NCBI RefSeq assembly: GCF_024494685.1
Contig: NZ_JANHDM010000012.1
Span: 1 to 64,000 of the forward strand
Origin: Halorubrum rubrum
GTDB lineage: Archaea > Halobacteriota > Halobacteria > Halobacteriales > Haloferacaceae
Direction: 5' to 3'
Length of the DNA stretch: 64,000 bases
The translations under genes and the position numbers were made by a program. Positions 51,898 to 60,864 of the stretch are shown here, one piece after another (position 1 is the stretch's first letter; every line of letters starts with the position of its first letter). The notes beneath the pieces are model-generated. The model ran no database searches and was not told the DNA's origin. It saw nothing but the letters and a program-made list of their open reading frames with translations.

Positions 51898-51958
51898 GTC
51901 GGCGATTGTAACCGTGTCGTCGGCGATTGTAACCGTGTCGTCGGCGATCGTACCGTCG
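51898..51958. repeat. 21-bp tandem repeat, about 2.6 copies
   Basis: The unit beginning GTCGGCGATTGTAACC and ending GTGTC runs 51898-51918 and 51919-51939 identically. A diverged partial copy (GTCGGCGATCGTACCGTC) follows. It fills most of the gap between the M20 amidohydrolase and the DUF3830 gene. The period of exactly two helical turns suggests a protein-binding array, though slippage could equally make it. Confidence 0.75.
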
Positions 51959-51965
51959 CCGTCGG

Positions 51966-53267
51966 TCACGAGCCGTCGCCGTCGGTGGTGCTGTCGTCGC
52001 CGTTGGTGCCGGTCGTCGCGAGCCGCGCGAGCGACTCCGCGAGGACGGTCGCCGCGGCGGTACAGTCGCCCCAGTCGGCCCGCTCCTTCGGCGAGTGGGA
52101 GTGGCCGCCCTCGGACGCGACGAAGAGCAACGCCGCGTCGGTCACGTCGGCGACCCGCATCGTGTCGTGGCCGGCACCCGAGTGGACGGCCAGCGGTTCG
52201 ACGCCGGCGCGGCGCGCGGCCGCCTCGACGACCGCACGACACCGGTCGGAGAGGGGGGTCGGCGGCACGTCGTACGGACGCTCGAGCGACGTGGAGACGC
52301 CGCGATCGGCCTCGACCGACTCCAGGACGCGCCGCACCGCGTCCAGCTGGCGGCGGATCTCCGAGCGATCCACGGAGCGGAGGTCGAGGCGAAGCGACGC
52401 CGATCCCGGAACGACGTTCACCGCGTTCGGGTCGACGTCGAGCTCGCCGACCGTCCCGACCGCGGTCCCGCTCCCCGTCGCGGCCGTTTCCGAGGCACAC
52501 TCCTCCGTTGCGAGGACGACGTCGCTCGCCGCCGCGAGCGCGTCCGTCCGCTCCGCCATGCTCGTCGTCCCGGCGTGGTCGGCCTCGCCCTCGATCGTCA
52601 CGTGGCAGCGGACGGTGCCGGTGATGTCGGTCACGACGCCGAGCGGGACGCCCGCCTCCGCGAGTCGATCGGTCTGTTCGATGTGGAGCTCCAGCCAGGC
52701 GTCCCACTCGCTTGCGTCGAGCCGACCGGTGCCGCGGTAGCCGATCCGATCGAGCGCCTCTTCGAGCGTCGCGTCGCCGTCCGACAGCGCCAGCGTCTCG
52801 TCGACGCGACACTCGCCTGTGGCCACGGAGGACCCGAGGACGCCGTCGGCGAAGCGGGTCCCCTCCTCGCCGGTGAAACAGACGACGTCCATCGGACGGG
52901 CGGGGGAGACGTCCGCGTCGCGGACCGCACGAACCGCCTCCAGCGCGGCGTAGACGCCGAGCGGGCCGTCAAAGATGCCGCCGCGAGGCACGGAATCCAG
53001 GTGGCTACCGGCGGCGACCGGGGCCGCCGCGGGGTCCGCGGTCGGCGGCGTCCAGCGCCCGGCGACGTTGCCCACGGCGTCGATGCGGACGTCGAGGCCG
53101 GCTTCGTCGAGCCGATCGACGAGGTAGTCCCTGGCTCGCGCGTTCGCGGCGTCGGCCGGGAGGGCGGTCCGTCCCCGGCCGTCGTCCGCGTCAACGGCCC
53201 CGAACCCTGCGGTCCGTTCGAGGTGCGTTCGAAGACGCTCGCCGTCGACCCGGACACGAGACGTCAC
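51966..53267 (-). CDS. M20-family amidohydrolase (allantoate/N-carbamoyl-amino-acid type)
   Basis: A 433-aa Zn hydrolase. Metal ligands: GSHLDSVPRGGIFDGPLGV (His and Asp), FTGEEGTRF (Glu pair), LELHIEQ (His) and a C-terminal GGHSHSPKE (His). The dimerisation domain is in the middle (TGTVRCHVTIEGEADHAGTT). This layout matches N-carbamoyl-L-amino acid or allantoate amidohydrolases. The C terminus is Asp/Thr-rich (TGTNGDDSTTDGDGS). The DUF3830 neighbour supports ureide or amide breakdown. Confidence 0.88.
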   Translation of the reverse strand: MTSRVRVDGERLRTHLERTAGFGAVDADDGRGRTALPADAANARARDYLVDRLDEAGLDVRIDAVGNVAGRWTPPTADPAAAPVAAGSHLDSVPRGGIFDGPLGVYAALEAVRAVRDADVSPARPMDVVCFTGEEGTRFADGVLGSSVATGECRVDETLALSDGDATLEEALDRIGYRGTGRLDASEWDAWLELHIEQTDRLAEAGVPLGVVTDITGTVRCHVTIEGEADHAGTTSMAERTDALAAASDVVLATEECASETAATGSGTAVGTVGELDVDPNAVNVVPGSASLRLDLRSVDRSEIRRQLDAVRRVLESVEADRGVSTSLERPYDVPPTPLSDRCRAVVEAAARRAGVEPLAVHSGAGHDTMRVADVTDAALLFVASEGGHSHSPKERADWGDCTAAATVLAESLARLATTGTNGDDSTTDGDGS

Positions 53268-53539
53268 GCGATCACCCGACGGGAAGCGACCGGGTGCGAT
53301 CGATCCGTCGACGGATCGTCGAGACCGGGACGCGACGGTGGGATGGGAAGATTCACGCTGTCACCGAGGCCAGTATTTCGGCACGCACTGAAAAGAATGC
53401 CGACCATCCGCCTCCGAACGCCCCGTCAGCGGTGGTGCCGACCGGCCGGATCTCGACCCGCTTCGCCGGTCGACGCGGGATCGAACGGAACCCGTTGCCG
53501 AGGTGAAACGCTTTTATCCGTCGGGCGAGGACGGACATT

Positions 53540-54199
53540 ATGAGATACGATACCGTCGTCTTCGACAACGACGGTGTTCTCGTCGGCCGTACGCGCTTCG
53601 ACGTGCTCCGGGAGGCGACCCGGGACGCGTTCGAGGATTGCGGCGTCGACGACCCCGAACCCGACGACGTAGAGCGGATGACGATCGGCGCGACCCCCGG
53701 CAGCGTGGGGACCGTCTGTCAGACCTACGACCTCGATCCGGGGTCGTTCTGGCGGACGCGCGACGACGTGGTCTCGAGGGCCCAACAACGGGAGGCGCGC
53801 GCGGGCCGGAAGACCCCTTACGACGACCTCCACACCCTCGAGGACCTCGACGTGAAGATGGGGATCGTCTCCTCGAACCAGCAGGCGACCGTCGACTTCC
53901 TCGTCGACCACTTCGACGGCTTCGAGGAGTTCGGCGCGGCCTACGGACGCGAACCCACGATCCACAGCCTCCAGCTCCGGAAGCCGAACCCGCACTACCT
54001 CGAGCAGGCGCTCGGCGATCTCGACGCCGACTCGGCGCTCTTCGTCGGTGACAACGAGTCCGACGTGAAGGCCGCGGAGAACGCGGGCGTCGACTCCGCG
54101 TTCATCCGCCGCCCCCACCGCCGCGACTGGGATCTCAACGTCTGGCCCACCTGGGAGATCGAGACGCTGGACGACCTCTTCGACGTCTGTGGGGTGTGA
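53540..54199 (+). CDS. HAD-superfamily phosphatase-like hydrolase
   Basis: A 219-aa protein. Motif I is VVFDNDGVLVG (the nucleophile Asp then DGV), the helical cap is in residues 20-85, motif II is VSSN, the Lys is in LRKPNPHYL, and motif III is LFVGDNESDVKAAENAG. This is the phosphoglycolate-phosphatase-like subgroup. CTTTTATC about 25 nt upstream gives a leaderless ATG. Substrate unknown. Confidence 0.88.
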   Translation: MRYDTVVFDNDGVLVGRTRFDVLREATRDAFEDCGVDDPEPDDVERMTIGATPGSVGTVCQTYDLDPGSFWRTRDDVVSRAQQREARAGRKTPYDDLHTLEDLDVKMGIVSSNQQATVDFLVDHFDGFEEFGAAYGREPTIHSLQLRKPNPHYLEQALGDLDADSALFVGDNESDVKAAENAGVDSAFIRRPHRRDWDLNVWPTWEIETLDDLFDVCGV

Positions 54200-54259
54200 C
54201 GGCCGGGAGGGTTCGCGTTCGGCCGTAACCGGCTCCCGAACCCCCCGACCTCGGCCGAC

Positions 54260-55432
54260 ATGACCCGGCGAGCCTTCGGCACGCTCTGCGGACTCGTCTT
54301 CCTCATCAATCTCGGACGCGTCGCGTTCGCGCCGCTCGTCCCGACGATCGGCTCGGAGTTCGGCGCGAGCCCCGCGGTCGTCGGCTCCGTCACGACGCTG
54401 GTGTGGCTGGGATCCGCGCTCCCGCGGATCCCGGTCGGCTACCTCCTCACGCGGGTCCCGCGACACTACGTTGTCCTCGGGTCGGGGATCTGGCTCGCGG
54501 GAGCCGCGACGTTCACCGGCAGCGCCGGATCGATCGCGGCGCTCCGGATCGGCGCGCTCTCCATCGGGCTCGCCTCCGGCGCGTACTTCGTCGCCGCGGT
54601 ACCGCTCGTCGCCGAACTGTTCCCGAGCGGACGCGGGCGCGCCATCGGGATCCACGGGGCGGCGAGCCAGCTCGCGGCCGTCGTCGCCCCCGGCGTCGTG
54701 GTCGGCATCCTCGTCGTCGCCGGCTGGGAGGACGTCTTCCGGCTGCTCGCCGTCGCCGCGCTCGCGGTGACCGCGGCCCTCCTCGTCGTTCTCCGCCGAC
54801 ACCCCCTTCCGGAGAGCGCGGGCGCGGACCGGGACTTCCGGTCGGTGCTCGGTCACTGGCGGATCATCGTCCTCGTGATCGTGATCGTCGCGACGCCGGG
54901 GTTCGTCTGGCAGGGCGTGTTCAACTTCTACGTCACGTACCTGACCGGCACGAAGGGAGTCTCCGGCGCGTTCGCGAACACGCTCCTCACGGTCGTGTTC
55001 GCCGCCGGCCTGCCGGGGTTCTGGTACGGCGGCCGGCTCGCCGACCGGCTCCCGCAGATACCGTACCTGCTCGGGATCCTGGTCGCCTTCGCGACCGCGC
55101 TCGGCGTCCTCGTGGCCGCCCAGTCGGCCGCCGCGCTCGTCGTCGCCACCGCCCTGATCGGATTCGTGATCCACACGACGTTCCCCGCGGCCGACACGTT
55201 CCTCCTCGACTCCCTGCCGGCGGACGTCCGCGCCAGCGCGTACGCCGTCTTCAGCGGAACCGCCCTGCTCGTCGAGTCGACCGGCAGCGGCGTGTTCGGC
55301 CTCGCGGCCGAGCGGGTCGGCTTCGACGCCGCGTTCGCCGCCGGCGCGGCCGGCGTCCTCGCGCTCGCGACCGTCCTCGCCGTGCTCCACGCCGGACGCG
55401 GGCTCCCGGACGGCCCCGGAGCCGTCGAGTGA
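54260..55432 (+). CDS. MFS transporter (paralog of 16360)
   Basis: A 390-aa protein with 12 spans, the same length as the carrier at 16360-17532 and aligned without obvious gaps: GSALPRIPVGYLLTRVPRHY versus ASPRIPTGWVLTRTSR, and HTTFPAADTFLLDSLPADVR versus HMLFPAGDTYLLGSLPDESR. Substrate unknown. It follows a HAD hydrolase gene on the same strand. Confidence 0.85.
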   Translation: MTRRAFGTLCGLVFLINLGRVAFAPLVPTIGSEFGASPAVVGSVTTLVWLGSALPRIPVGYLLTRVPRHYVVLGSGIWLAGAATFTGSAGSIAALRIGALSIGLASGAYFVAAVPLVAELFPSGRGRAIGIHGAASQLAAVVAPGVVVGILVVAGWEDVFRLLAVAALAVTAALLVVLRRHPLPESAGADRDFRSVLGHWRIIVLVIVIVATPGFVWQGVFNFYVTYLTGTKGVSGAFANTLLTVVFAAGLPGFWYGGRLADRLPQIPYLLGILVAFATALGVLVAAQSAAALVVATALIGFVIHTTFPAADTFLLDSLPADVRASAYAVFSGTALLVESTGSGVFGLAAERVGFDAAFAAGAAGVLALATVLAVLHAGRGLPDGPGAVE

Positions 55433-55492
55433 GATCGGTCCGGCGGCCGCGGCTCTGAAGCTTTAACCCGGATGGGGCGTAACCTCGGCGTA

Positions 55493-57856
55493 GTGACCGA
55501 CGATCCGCGGTGGGCCGACGTGTTCGGCCACGAGGAACCGTACCCCGAGCAGGCGGACGGCATCGACGCCGCGATCGACGCCGCCGCCGACGGCGGCTTC
55601 CTCGCGCTCGAGGGCGCGTGCGGGACCGGCAAGACGATGCTGGCGTTGACGGCCGGGATCGACCGCGTCCGCGATCCCGACTCCGACTTCGAGCGCGTGT
55701 TCGTGCTCACCAGCGTCAAACAGCAGCTCCGCCAGTTCGAGACCGACCTCGAAACGATCAACGCGAACCTCCCGAACGGGTACGACCCCGTCTCCGGGCT
55801 GACGCTCGTCGGCAAGGCGGACGTCTGTCCGTACGCCCGCGAGAATCGCGGCGGGATCGACCGCGAGAACGTCTACGAGCGCTGCGAGGGGCTCCGCGAA
55901 CGCACCCGGAACCTCGTCGGCGAGGGCGGCGAGACGACCGCCGGCTCCCTCGCGAGCGAGGCGCGGAGCCAGCAGGTCGGGCTGCTGGACTCCGGAGCCG
56001 CGAGCGGCTCCGACGCCGGCTCGACCGACGGCGGAGCCGCCGCGGACTACCTGACCGTCGACGGCGAGCCGACGCCGTACCCGCCCGACACCGAGACGTT
56101 CGCCGAGACGGAGTTCTGTCCGTTCTACGCGGGCTTTCTCGACGACGTCCCCGACGACGGCGACCCGATGGAGGCGGTCCCGTTCGACGCCACCGAACTC
56201 GGCCACGTCGACGCCGAGGAGCTCGTCCGGCTCTCGGCGGGCCACGGATCGTGTCCCCACTCGGTGATGGGCGCGCTCGTGCCGGAAGTCGAGGTCGTCA
56301 TCGGCAACTACTACCACGCGTTCGACCCGACCACGACCGCGACGTTCACGGGCGCGCTGATCGACGATTCGACGTTCCTCGTCTGCGACGAGGCGCACAT
56401 GCTCGAGCCGCGCGTGCGCGACCTCGTCAGCGACGCGGTTGCCGACGCGAGCCTCCGAGACGCGGTCTCGGAGATCACTCGCGTCGTCCAGCCGCTCTCG
56501 TTCGAGCAGGGGGGCGCGGAGTCGGAGGACGCCGACCTCGTTCGCGGGGAACTCGAGGAGAGCGACGTGACGGTCGAGGAACTGGAGGCCGTACGGGAGT
56601 TCTACGCGGATCTCCGCGGGGAGATCGACCGTCGGGTCACCGCCCGCCTCGACCGCGATCGTCCCGACTGGCGGGCGTCGATGCGCGAACTCGAGGACGA
56701 CGAGATCCCGTTGCGTGACCCCGAGGATCCCGGCGAGGACGCGATCACGGCGTGGGCGAACGAGGCCGGGCATCGCGACCGCGTCTGGTCGCGCGCTCCC
56801 GCCGTCGGCGCGACCGTCAAGCGCGTCCTCGACTCGCTGTCCGCGGAGGACAAACGACGGGCCGCCCCCGGCGTCGGCCGCACCCTCAACGCGTGGTACC
56901 GCGAGGGCCACACCGACTTCTTCCGAGCCGTCGACCTCGAACGCACCCACGACGAGACGGAGCCGCCGGACTCCTGGCGGCGCGCGTACAACGCGAGCCT
57001 CGCGCTGTACAACTGCCTCCCGAGCGGGCCGATCGGCGAGCGCCTCGGGGAGTTCGGCGGCGGCGTCGTGATGAGCGCGACGCTCGAGCCGATGGACGTG
57101 TTCCGGGAGGTGACTGGGCTCGACCACCTCGCCGATCGGGGCCGGCCGGTCGTCGAACGGACGTACGGGCTCTCGTTTCCCCCCGAGAACCGCGCGAGCT
57201 TCGCGGTCGACGCGCCGAAGTTCACCCACGCCAACCGCGGCGCGCCGGGCGAGCGGACCGACGCCCGGCTCGCCCATCTCGACGCCGCCGTCACCGTCGC
57301 GCGCCGCGACGGAAACGTGTTGGTCGGCGCGCCGAACTACGCCGAGGCGGCGTGGTTCGCCGACGAGCTCGACGCCCGTCTCGAGAAGCCGGTGCTGCTC
57401 GACGAGTCCTCGGACGACCGCGAGACCGAGTCGCTCAAGGACGCCTTCTTCGCGGGGGCGGGGAAGGTGCTGGTCACCAGTCTCCGAGGAACGCTCACGG
57501 AGGGGGTCGACTATCGCGGCGACCGGCTCGCCGCGGCGATCGTCTGTGGCGTCCCCATCATCAACACCGCCCGGCCGCGAACGCGGGCGGTGATCGCGGC
57601 GTACGACAGACGCTTCGAGTCGGGCTTCGAGACCGCGCTCACGGTCCCAGCCGTCCGGAAGGCAAGACAGGCGATCGGCCGAGTCATCCGCGGCCCCGAC
57701 GAGCGCGGCGTTCGCGTCCTGCTCGACGCGCGGTACGCTCGGGAGTCCTGGAACGGCGTCCGCGAGTACCTCCCGAAACACGAACGCGAGGAGTTCCAGC
57801 CGGTCAGTACGGACATGCTCTCGCTCGCGCTCGACGGGTTCGAAACGGGCGAATAG
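55493..57856 (+). CDS. XPD/DinG-family Fe-S DNA helicase
   Basis: A 787-aa superfamily 2 5'-3' helicase. Motif I is GACGTGKT (about 40-47). The four Fe-S cysteines lie in DVCPYARE (about 111), ERCEGLRE (about 130), EFCPFYAG (about 207) and GSCPHSVM (about 254), with motif II DEAH (about 299). The C-terminal motifs include TEGVDYRGDRL and RQAIGRVIRGPDERG. The GTG at 55493 fits a CTTTAA box about 30 nt upstream; an ATG seven codons earlier is too close to that box. A polar insert around residues 150-190 splits the cluster region. Role: nucleotide excision or recombination repair. Confidence 0.9.
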   Translation: MTDDPRWADVFGHEEPYPEQADGIDAAIDAAADGGFLALEGACGTGKTMLALTAGIDRVRDPDSDFERVFVLTSVKQQLRQFETDLETINANLPNGYDPVSGLTLVGKADVCPYARENRGGIDRENVYERCEGLRERTRNLVGEGGETTAGSLASEARSQQVGLLDSGAASGSDAGSTDGGAAADYLTVDGEPTPYPPDTETFAETEFCPFYAGFLDDVPDDGDPMEAVPFDATELGHVDAEELVRLSAGHGSCPHSVMGALVPEVEVVIGNYYHAFDPTTTATFTGALIDDSTFLVCDEAHMLEPRVRDLVSDAVADASLRDAVSEITRVVQPLSFEQGGAESEDADLVRGELEESDVTVEELEAVREFYADLRGEIDRRVTARLDRDRPDWRASMRELEDDEIPLRDPEDPGEDAITAWANEAGHRDRVWSRAPAVGATVKRVLDSLSAEDKRRAAPGVGRTLNAWYREGHTDFFRAVDLERTHDETEPPDSWRRAYNASLALYNCLPSGPIGERLGEFGGGVVMSATLEPMDVFREVTGLDHLADRGRPVVERTYGLSFPPENRASFAVDAPKFTHANRGAPGERTDARLAHLDAAVTVARRDGNVLVGAPNYAEAAWFADELDARLEKPVLLDESSDDRETESLKDAFFAGAGKVLVTSLRGTLTEGVDYRGDRLAAAIVCGVPIINTARPRTRAVIAAYDRRFESGFETALTVPAVRKARQAIGRVIRGPDERGVRVLLDARYARESWNGVREYLPKHEREEFQPVSTDMLSLALDGFETGE

Positions 57857-57917
57857 GATGAGAGTACCGATCCGATAACGGGCGCTTAACTAATCCCTCG
57901 GACGCCGGAAAGCGTGT

Positions 57918-58070
57918 ATGGCTCCACAGAAGCGTTCCCGACTGTACCACGCCGTCTGCCGCGAGTGCTCCGTCGAGCGCGTCTTCGACTCCGCGGACGC
58001 GGCCGACGCGTTCGTGACTCGCCACGTCGAGGAGACCGAACACACGGCGCTCGCCGAGCGCGTCGACTGA
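57918..58070 (+). CDS. 50-aa zinc-finger-like protein
   Basis: MAPQKRSRLYHAVCRECSVE, then RVFDSADAADAFVTRHVEET with EHTALAERVD at the end. CxxC followed by HVEETEH could bind zinc (C2H2). Short haloarchaeal proteins of this kind are common. It converges on aIF2 beta. Confidence 0.65.
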   Translation: MAPQKRSRLYHAVCRECSVERVFDSADAADAFVTRHVEETEHTALAERVD

Positions 58071-58137
58071 AATCCCCGGAGGAGGTCGGAGTTGACGAGC
58101 GAGATCGGTTGCGAGCGACGTGAGCGGGGCGAGACGG

Positions 58138-58749
58138 TCAATTCTCCCGGCGGGCGAACGCGAGGTTGCCCGAGACGTTCTTGATGTACGCCCGGACGGT
58201 GTCGCCCTCCTGTGCGCCGGGGACGAAGATGGTGTACTCGCCGCGCTCGGCGACGCCGTCGCCCTTACGGCCCGTGCCGACGATCTCCAGCTCGTAGGTG
58301 TTACCCTCCTCGATGGCCTCCTCTTGACGCTTCGCGTTCGACGTCGTCTGTTTCGCGACCGGCCGGAACGCCCCACAGGCCTCACACCGAAGCATGGGCG
58401 TTCGGTTCTCCGTCTCCAGCCGGGTGTCGGGCAGGCCACACTCGGAGCAGGTGACGAACGATTCGATGTACGAGTCGATCGCTGCCTGGAAGTCGCGCTC
58501 GCGGAAGTTCCCGCTGTAGCGTGCGCGGCCGTCCTCGTACTGGCCGGCCGTCCCGAGTTCCTGTTGGATCTTTGAGTGGACGTGCTCGGGATCGCGGCTC
58601 AACGCGTCAGCGATGGCCGAGAGGTTCGTTAGTCGGGTGAACGCGCCGTCCTTCTGCGTCTCGGGGTCGGGGACCGACAGCCGTTCGTCGGACCCGTCGA
58701 AGTCCGGGACCGCGTCCATCGCGCGGTCGAGGCTCGATTCGTATTCCAT
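58138..58749 (-). CDS. Translation initiation factor aIF2 subunit beta with TRAM domain
   Basis: A 203-aa protein. The aIF2 beta core covers residues 1-135: LTNLSAIADALSRDPEHVHS, YSGNFRERDFQAAIDSYIES, and a zinc ribbon CSECGLPDTR...CEACGAFRP. A C-terminal TRAM domain (about 142-203) reads GNTYELEIVGTGRKGDGVAE, YTIFVPGAQEGDTVRAYI. The TRAM fusion is typical of haloarchaea. The initiator tRNA gene lies 93 nt upstream on the same strand. Confidence 0.92.
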   Translation of the reverse strand: MEYESSLDRAMDAVPDFDGSDERLSVPDPETQKDGAFTRLTNLSAIADALSRDPEHVHSKIQQELGTAGQYEDGRARYSGNFRERDFQAAIDSYIESFVTCSECGLPDTRLETENRTPMLRCEACGAFRPVAKQTTSNAKRQEEAIEEGNTYELEIVGTGRKGDGVAERGEYTIFVPGAQEGDTVRAYIKNVSGNLAFARREN

Positions 58750-58842
58750 ACGCGAACGGTGGGCTGGGCGACGGAAATCGCTTCCGGGTTGGATTCGGAA
58801 CGAGTCGCCCGACCGGCTCGGGGTCGGAACGTCGGAGAGAAG

Positions 58843-58917
58843 TAGCGGGAGGTAGATTTGAACTACCGATCTCCGGGTTATGAGCCCGGCGGAATCTCCT
58901 GGCTATCCCATCCCGCT
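58843..58917 (-). tRNA. Initiator tRNA-Met (CAT)
   Basis: A 75-nt cloverleaf: acceptor AGCGGGA/TCCCGCT plus A, D-arm GGGATAGCCAGGAGATTCC, three G-C pairs beside the anticodon loop (GGGCTCATAACCC) and T-arm GGTAGTTCAAATCTACC. The GGG/CCC anticodon stem and the A-T first pair mark an initiator. No CCA is encoded. Confidence 0.95.
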
Positions 58918-59030
58918 ATCGTGATCAAACCGCGGTGAACTGTTAAGGGTTCTGATCCCGTCGCCCGTGTGCGGTTCGCTCCCGTACGGTTTATAAGCGA
59001 ACGGGCGGTCCCGCGGCGCGACCGGCGACC

Positions 59031-60119
59031 CTACTCCTCGCCGAGCAGGCTGTCGACGAGCGCCTCCGGATCGAACCGCGCCAGGTCGTCGTACCCCTGG
59101 CCGGTCCCCAGGAAGAGGATCGGCTTGCCGGTGACGTACGCGACGGAGATCGCCGCGCCGCCGGAGGAGTCGGCGTCCGCCTTCGTCAACACCGCCCCGT
59201 CGATCTCGGCGGCCTCGTTGAACTCCTTCGCGCGGTTGACCGCGTCCTGTCCCGCGACCGCCTCGTCGACGAACAGCGTCATGTCGGGGTCGACGACGCG
59301 ATCGATCTTCTCCAGTTGCGCCATCAGGTCGTCGCTCGTGTGGAGCCGACCCGCGGTGTCGCCGAGGACGACGTCGACGTCGTTCGCCGCGGCGTACTCG
59401 ACGCCGTCGTAGATGACGGCCGCCGGGTCGCCGCCCTGGTCGTGAGAGATCAGGTCGCGATCGAGCCGATCGGCGTGCTCTGCGATCTGTTCGTTCGCGC
59501 CCGCACGGTAGGTGTCACCGTTCGCCAGTACCGACGAGTAGCCGCGGTCCGCGAGCCACTCGGAGAGCTTGGCGATCGTCGTCGTCTTCCCGACGCCGTT
59601 GACGCCGGTGAAGACGATCGTCAGCGGCTTCTCCGCCTCGGCGATCCGCTCCTCGAAGTCGAACTGGCCGACCGCGATGACGTCCAGGAGCGCGTCGTGA
59701 AGCGCCCGCTCGACCAGCTCGCCGGTCGTCTCGACCTGCTTTCGTGATTCGCCGAGCATCGTCTCGCGAACCGTCTCGAGGATCTGTTCTGCGACGCTCA
59801 TCTCCACGTCGCTCTCTAACAGCGCCATCTCGAGGTCCCAGAGCGGCTCCTCTAAGTCCTCCTCCTCGATGATGATCCGGCCGGTCGCGAACGCCTTCGC
59901 GCGCTGGAAGGTGCTCGGGTCCGCCGAGCCGTCCGTCTCCTCGTCCGGCGAAGCGGCGTCCACGGGGGAGTCGGCGTCCGCGGGCTCGGCGGTCCCGGCG
60001 GCGGATCCGGACGCGGACTCCTCGTCCGCGTCTTCGCTCTCGGAGGCCTCATCGGCGTCCGTGGACGCCTCTACGTCCTCACGGAAACTGCTCAGCTTGT
60101 CCTTCAGTCCGTCGAACAC
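59031..60119 (-). CDS. ftsY: Signal recognition particle receptor FtsY
   Basis: A 362-aa GTPase that docks SRP-ribosome complexes at the membrane. Residues 15-75 are an acidic A-domain (EASTDADEASESEDADEESA). N domain follows, then the G domain with GVNGVGKTTTIAKLSEW (about 168), DTYRAGANEQ, GDTAGRLHTSDDLM (about 248), LTKADADSSGG (about 309) and FLGTGQGYDDL. Cotranscribed with prefoldin alpha and L18Ae upstream. Confidence 0.95.
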   Translation of the reverse strand: MFDGLKDKLSSFREDVEASTDADEASESEDADEESASGSAAGTAEPADADSPVDAASPDEETDGSADPSTFQRAKAFATGRIIIEEEDLEEPLWDLEMALLESDVEMSVAEQILETVRETMLGESRKQVETTGELVERALHDALLDVIAVGQFDFEERIAEAEKPLTIVFTGVNGVGKTTTIAKLSEWLADRGYSSVLANGDTYRAGANEQIAEHADRLDRDLISHDQGGDPAAVIYDGVEYAAANDVDVVLGDTAGRLHTSDDLMAQLEKIDRVVDPDMTLFVDEAVAGQDAVNRAKEFNEAAEIDGAVLTKADADSSGGAAISVAYVTGKPILFLGTGQGYDDLARFDPEALVDSLLGEE

Positions 60120-60130
60120 GGTCCGTTACC

Positions 60131-60586
60131 TCACTCGTCGTCGGCCTGCTGTTGCATCTGCTGCATCTGCTGTTGTTGCATCTGCTGTTGCATCTGCTGG
60201 GCCTGCTGTTCGAGCTCCTGGCTCTCGTCTTCCAACTCGTCGATCTCCGCTTCGGTCTCCGCGATGCGGTCGTCGAGCGCCTCCTGCTTGCGGCGGAGCA
60301 CGTCGATGGCGTCGTCCTGCTCCTGCTCGGCCGAGTAGTTGCCGCCGAGCGACACGACGATCTCGTCGATGTCCTGGACCGCCGCGCGGACGTACGCGCC
60401 GCCGCCGAGCGGCACCTGAACCGTCGCGCCGGTCTCGAGCGTCTCGATCGCCTCGACGGCCTCGTCGATGTCGCCCTTCTCCTGTCGGTACCCCTCGACT
60501 TCGGTCTCGAGCGCCTCGATCTCCTCGTCGAGCGCCTGCAGCTCCTGGGAGAGCTGCTGGAGCTGCTGTTGTCCGCCGCCCATCAT
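60131..60586 (-). CDS. pfdA: Prefoldin subunit alpha
   Basis: A 151-aa coiled-coil chaperone subunit. The N-terminal coil (LQQLSQELQALDEEIEALET), two beta hairpins (ATVQVPLGGGAYVRAAVQ, EIVVSLGGNYSAE) and a second coil follow. The C terminus is an unusual Gln/Met run (QQMQQQMQQQQMQQMQQQ), longer than in most family members. Its ATG overlaps the L18Ae stop by 4 nt. Confidence 0.93.
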   Translation of the reverse strand: MMGGGQQQLQQLSQELQALDEEIEALETEVEGYRQEKGDIDEAVEAIETLETGATVQVPLGGGAYVRAAVQDIDEIVVSLGGNYSAEQEQDDAIDVLRRKQEALDDRIAETEAEIDELEDESQELEQQAQQMQQQMQQQQMQQMQQQADDE

Positions 60587-60759
60587 GCCGCGGACACCTC
60601 CTCGATCTCGATCTGGGTGCGCTTCCGGTTGTGCTGGCTCCCCACCTGCGTGTAGATGCGCTCGCGTGCGAGGTCCTCGTTCTCCGCCTCGACGTCCTTG
60701 CTGAACGGCTGGAAGCCGTCTCTACTCTGGAACCGTCCGCTCACGGTGTAAGTACTCAT
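60583..60759 (-). CDS. rpl18a: Ribosomal protein L18Ae (LX)
   Basis: A 58-aa protein: MSTYTVSGRFQSRDGFQPFS, ARERIYTQVGSQHNRKRTQI, ending EIEEVSAA. Matches archaeal L18Ae/LX in length and the KRTQIEIEEV end. Cotranscribed with pfdA and ftsY, a conserved archaeal arrangement. Confidence 0.92.
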   Translation of the reverse strand: MSTYTVSGRFQSRDGFQPFSKDVEAENEDLARERIYTQVGSQHNRKRTQIEIEEVSAA

Positions 60760-60864
60760 GTACGCTCATCCGGCAGGGACAGGGAAGTATCTTCCTAAAA
60801 ACGGACGACGAGACGGAACCGGAAGAAGCGGCGAAAACGGGAGCGAGAGCAGTTCAACCCGCGA

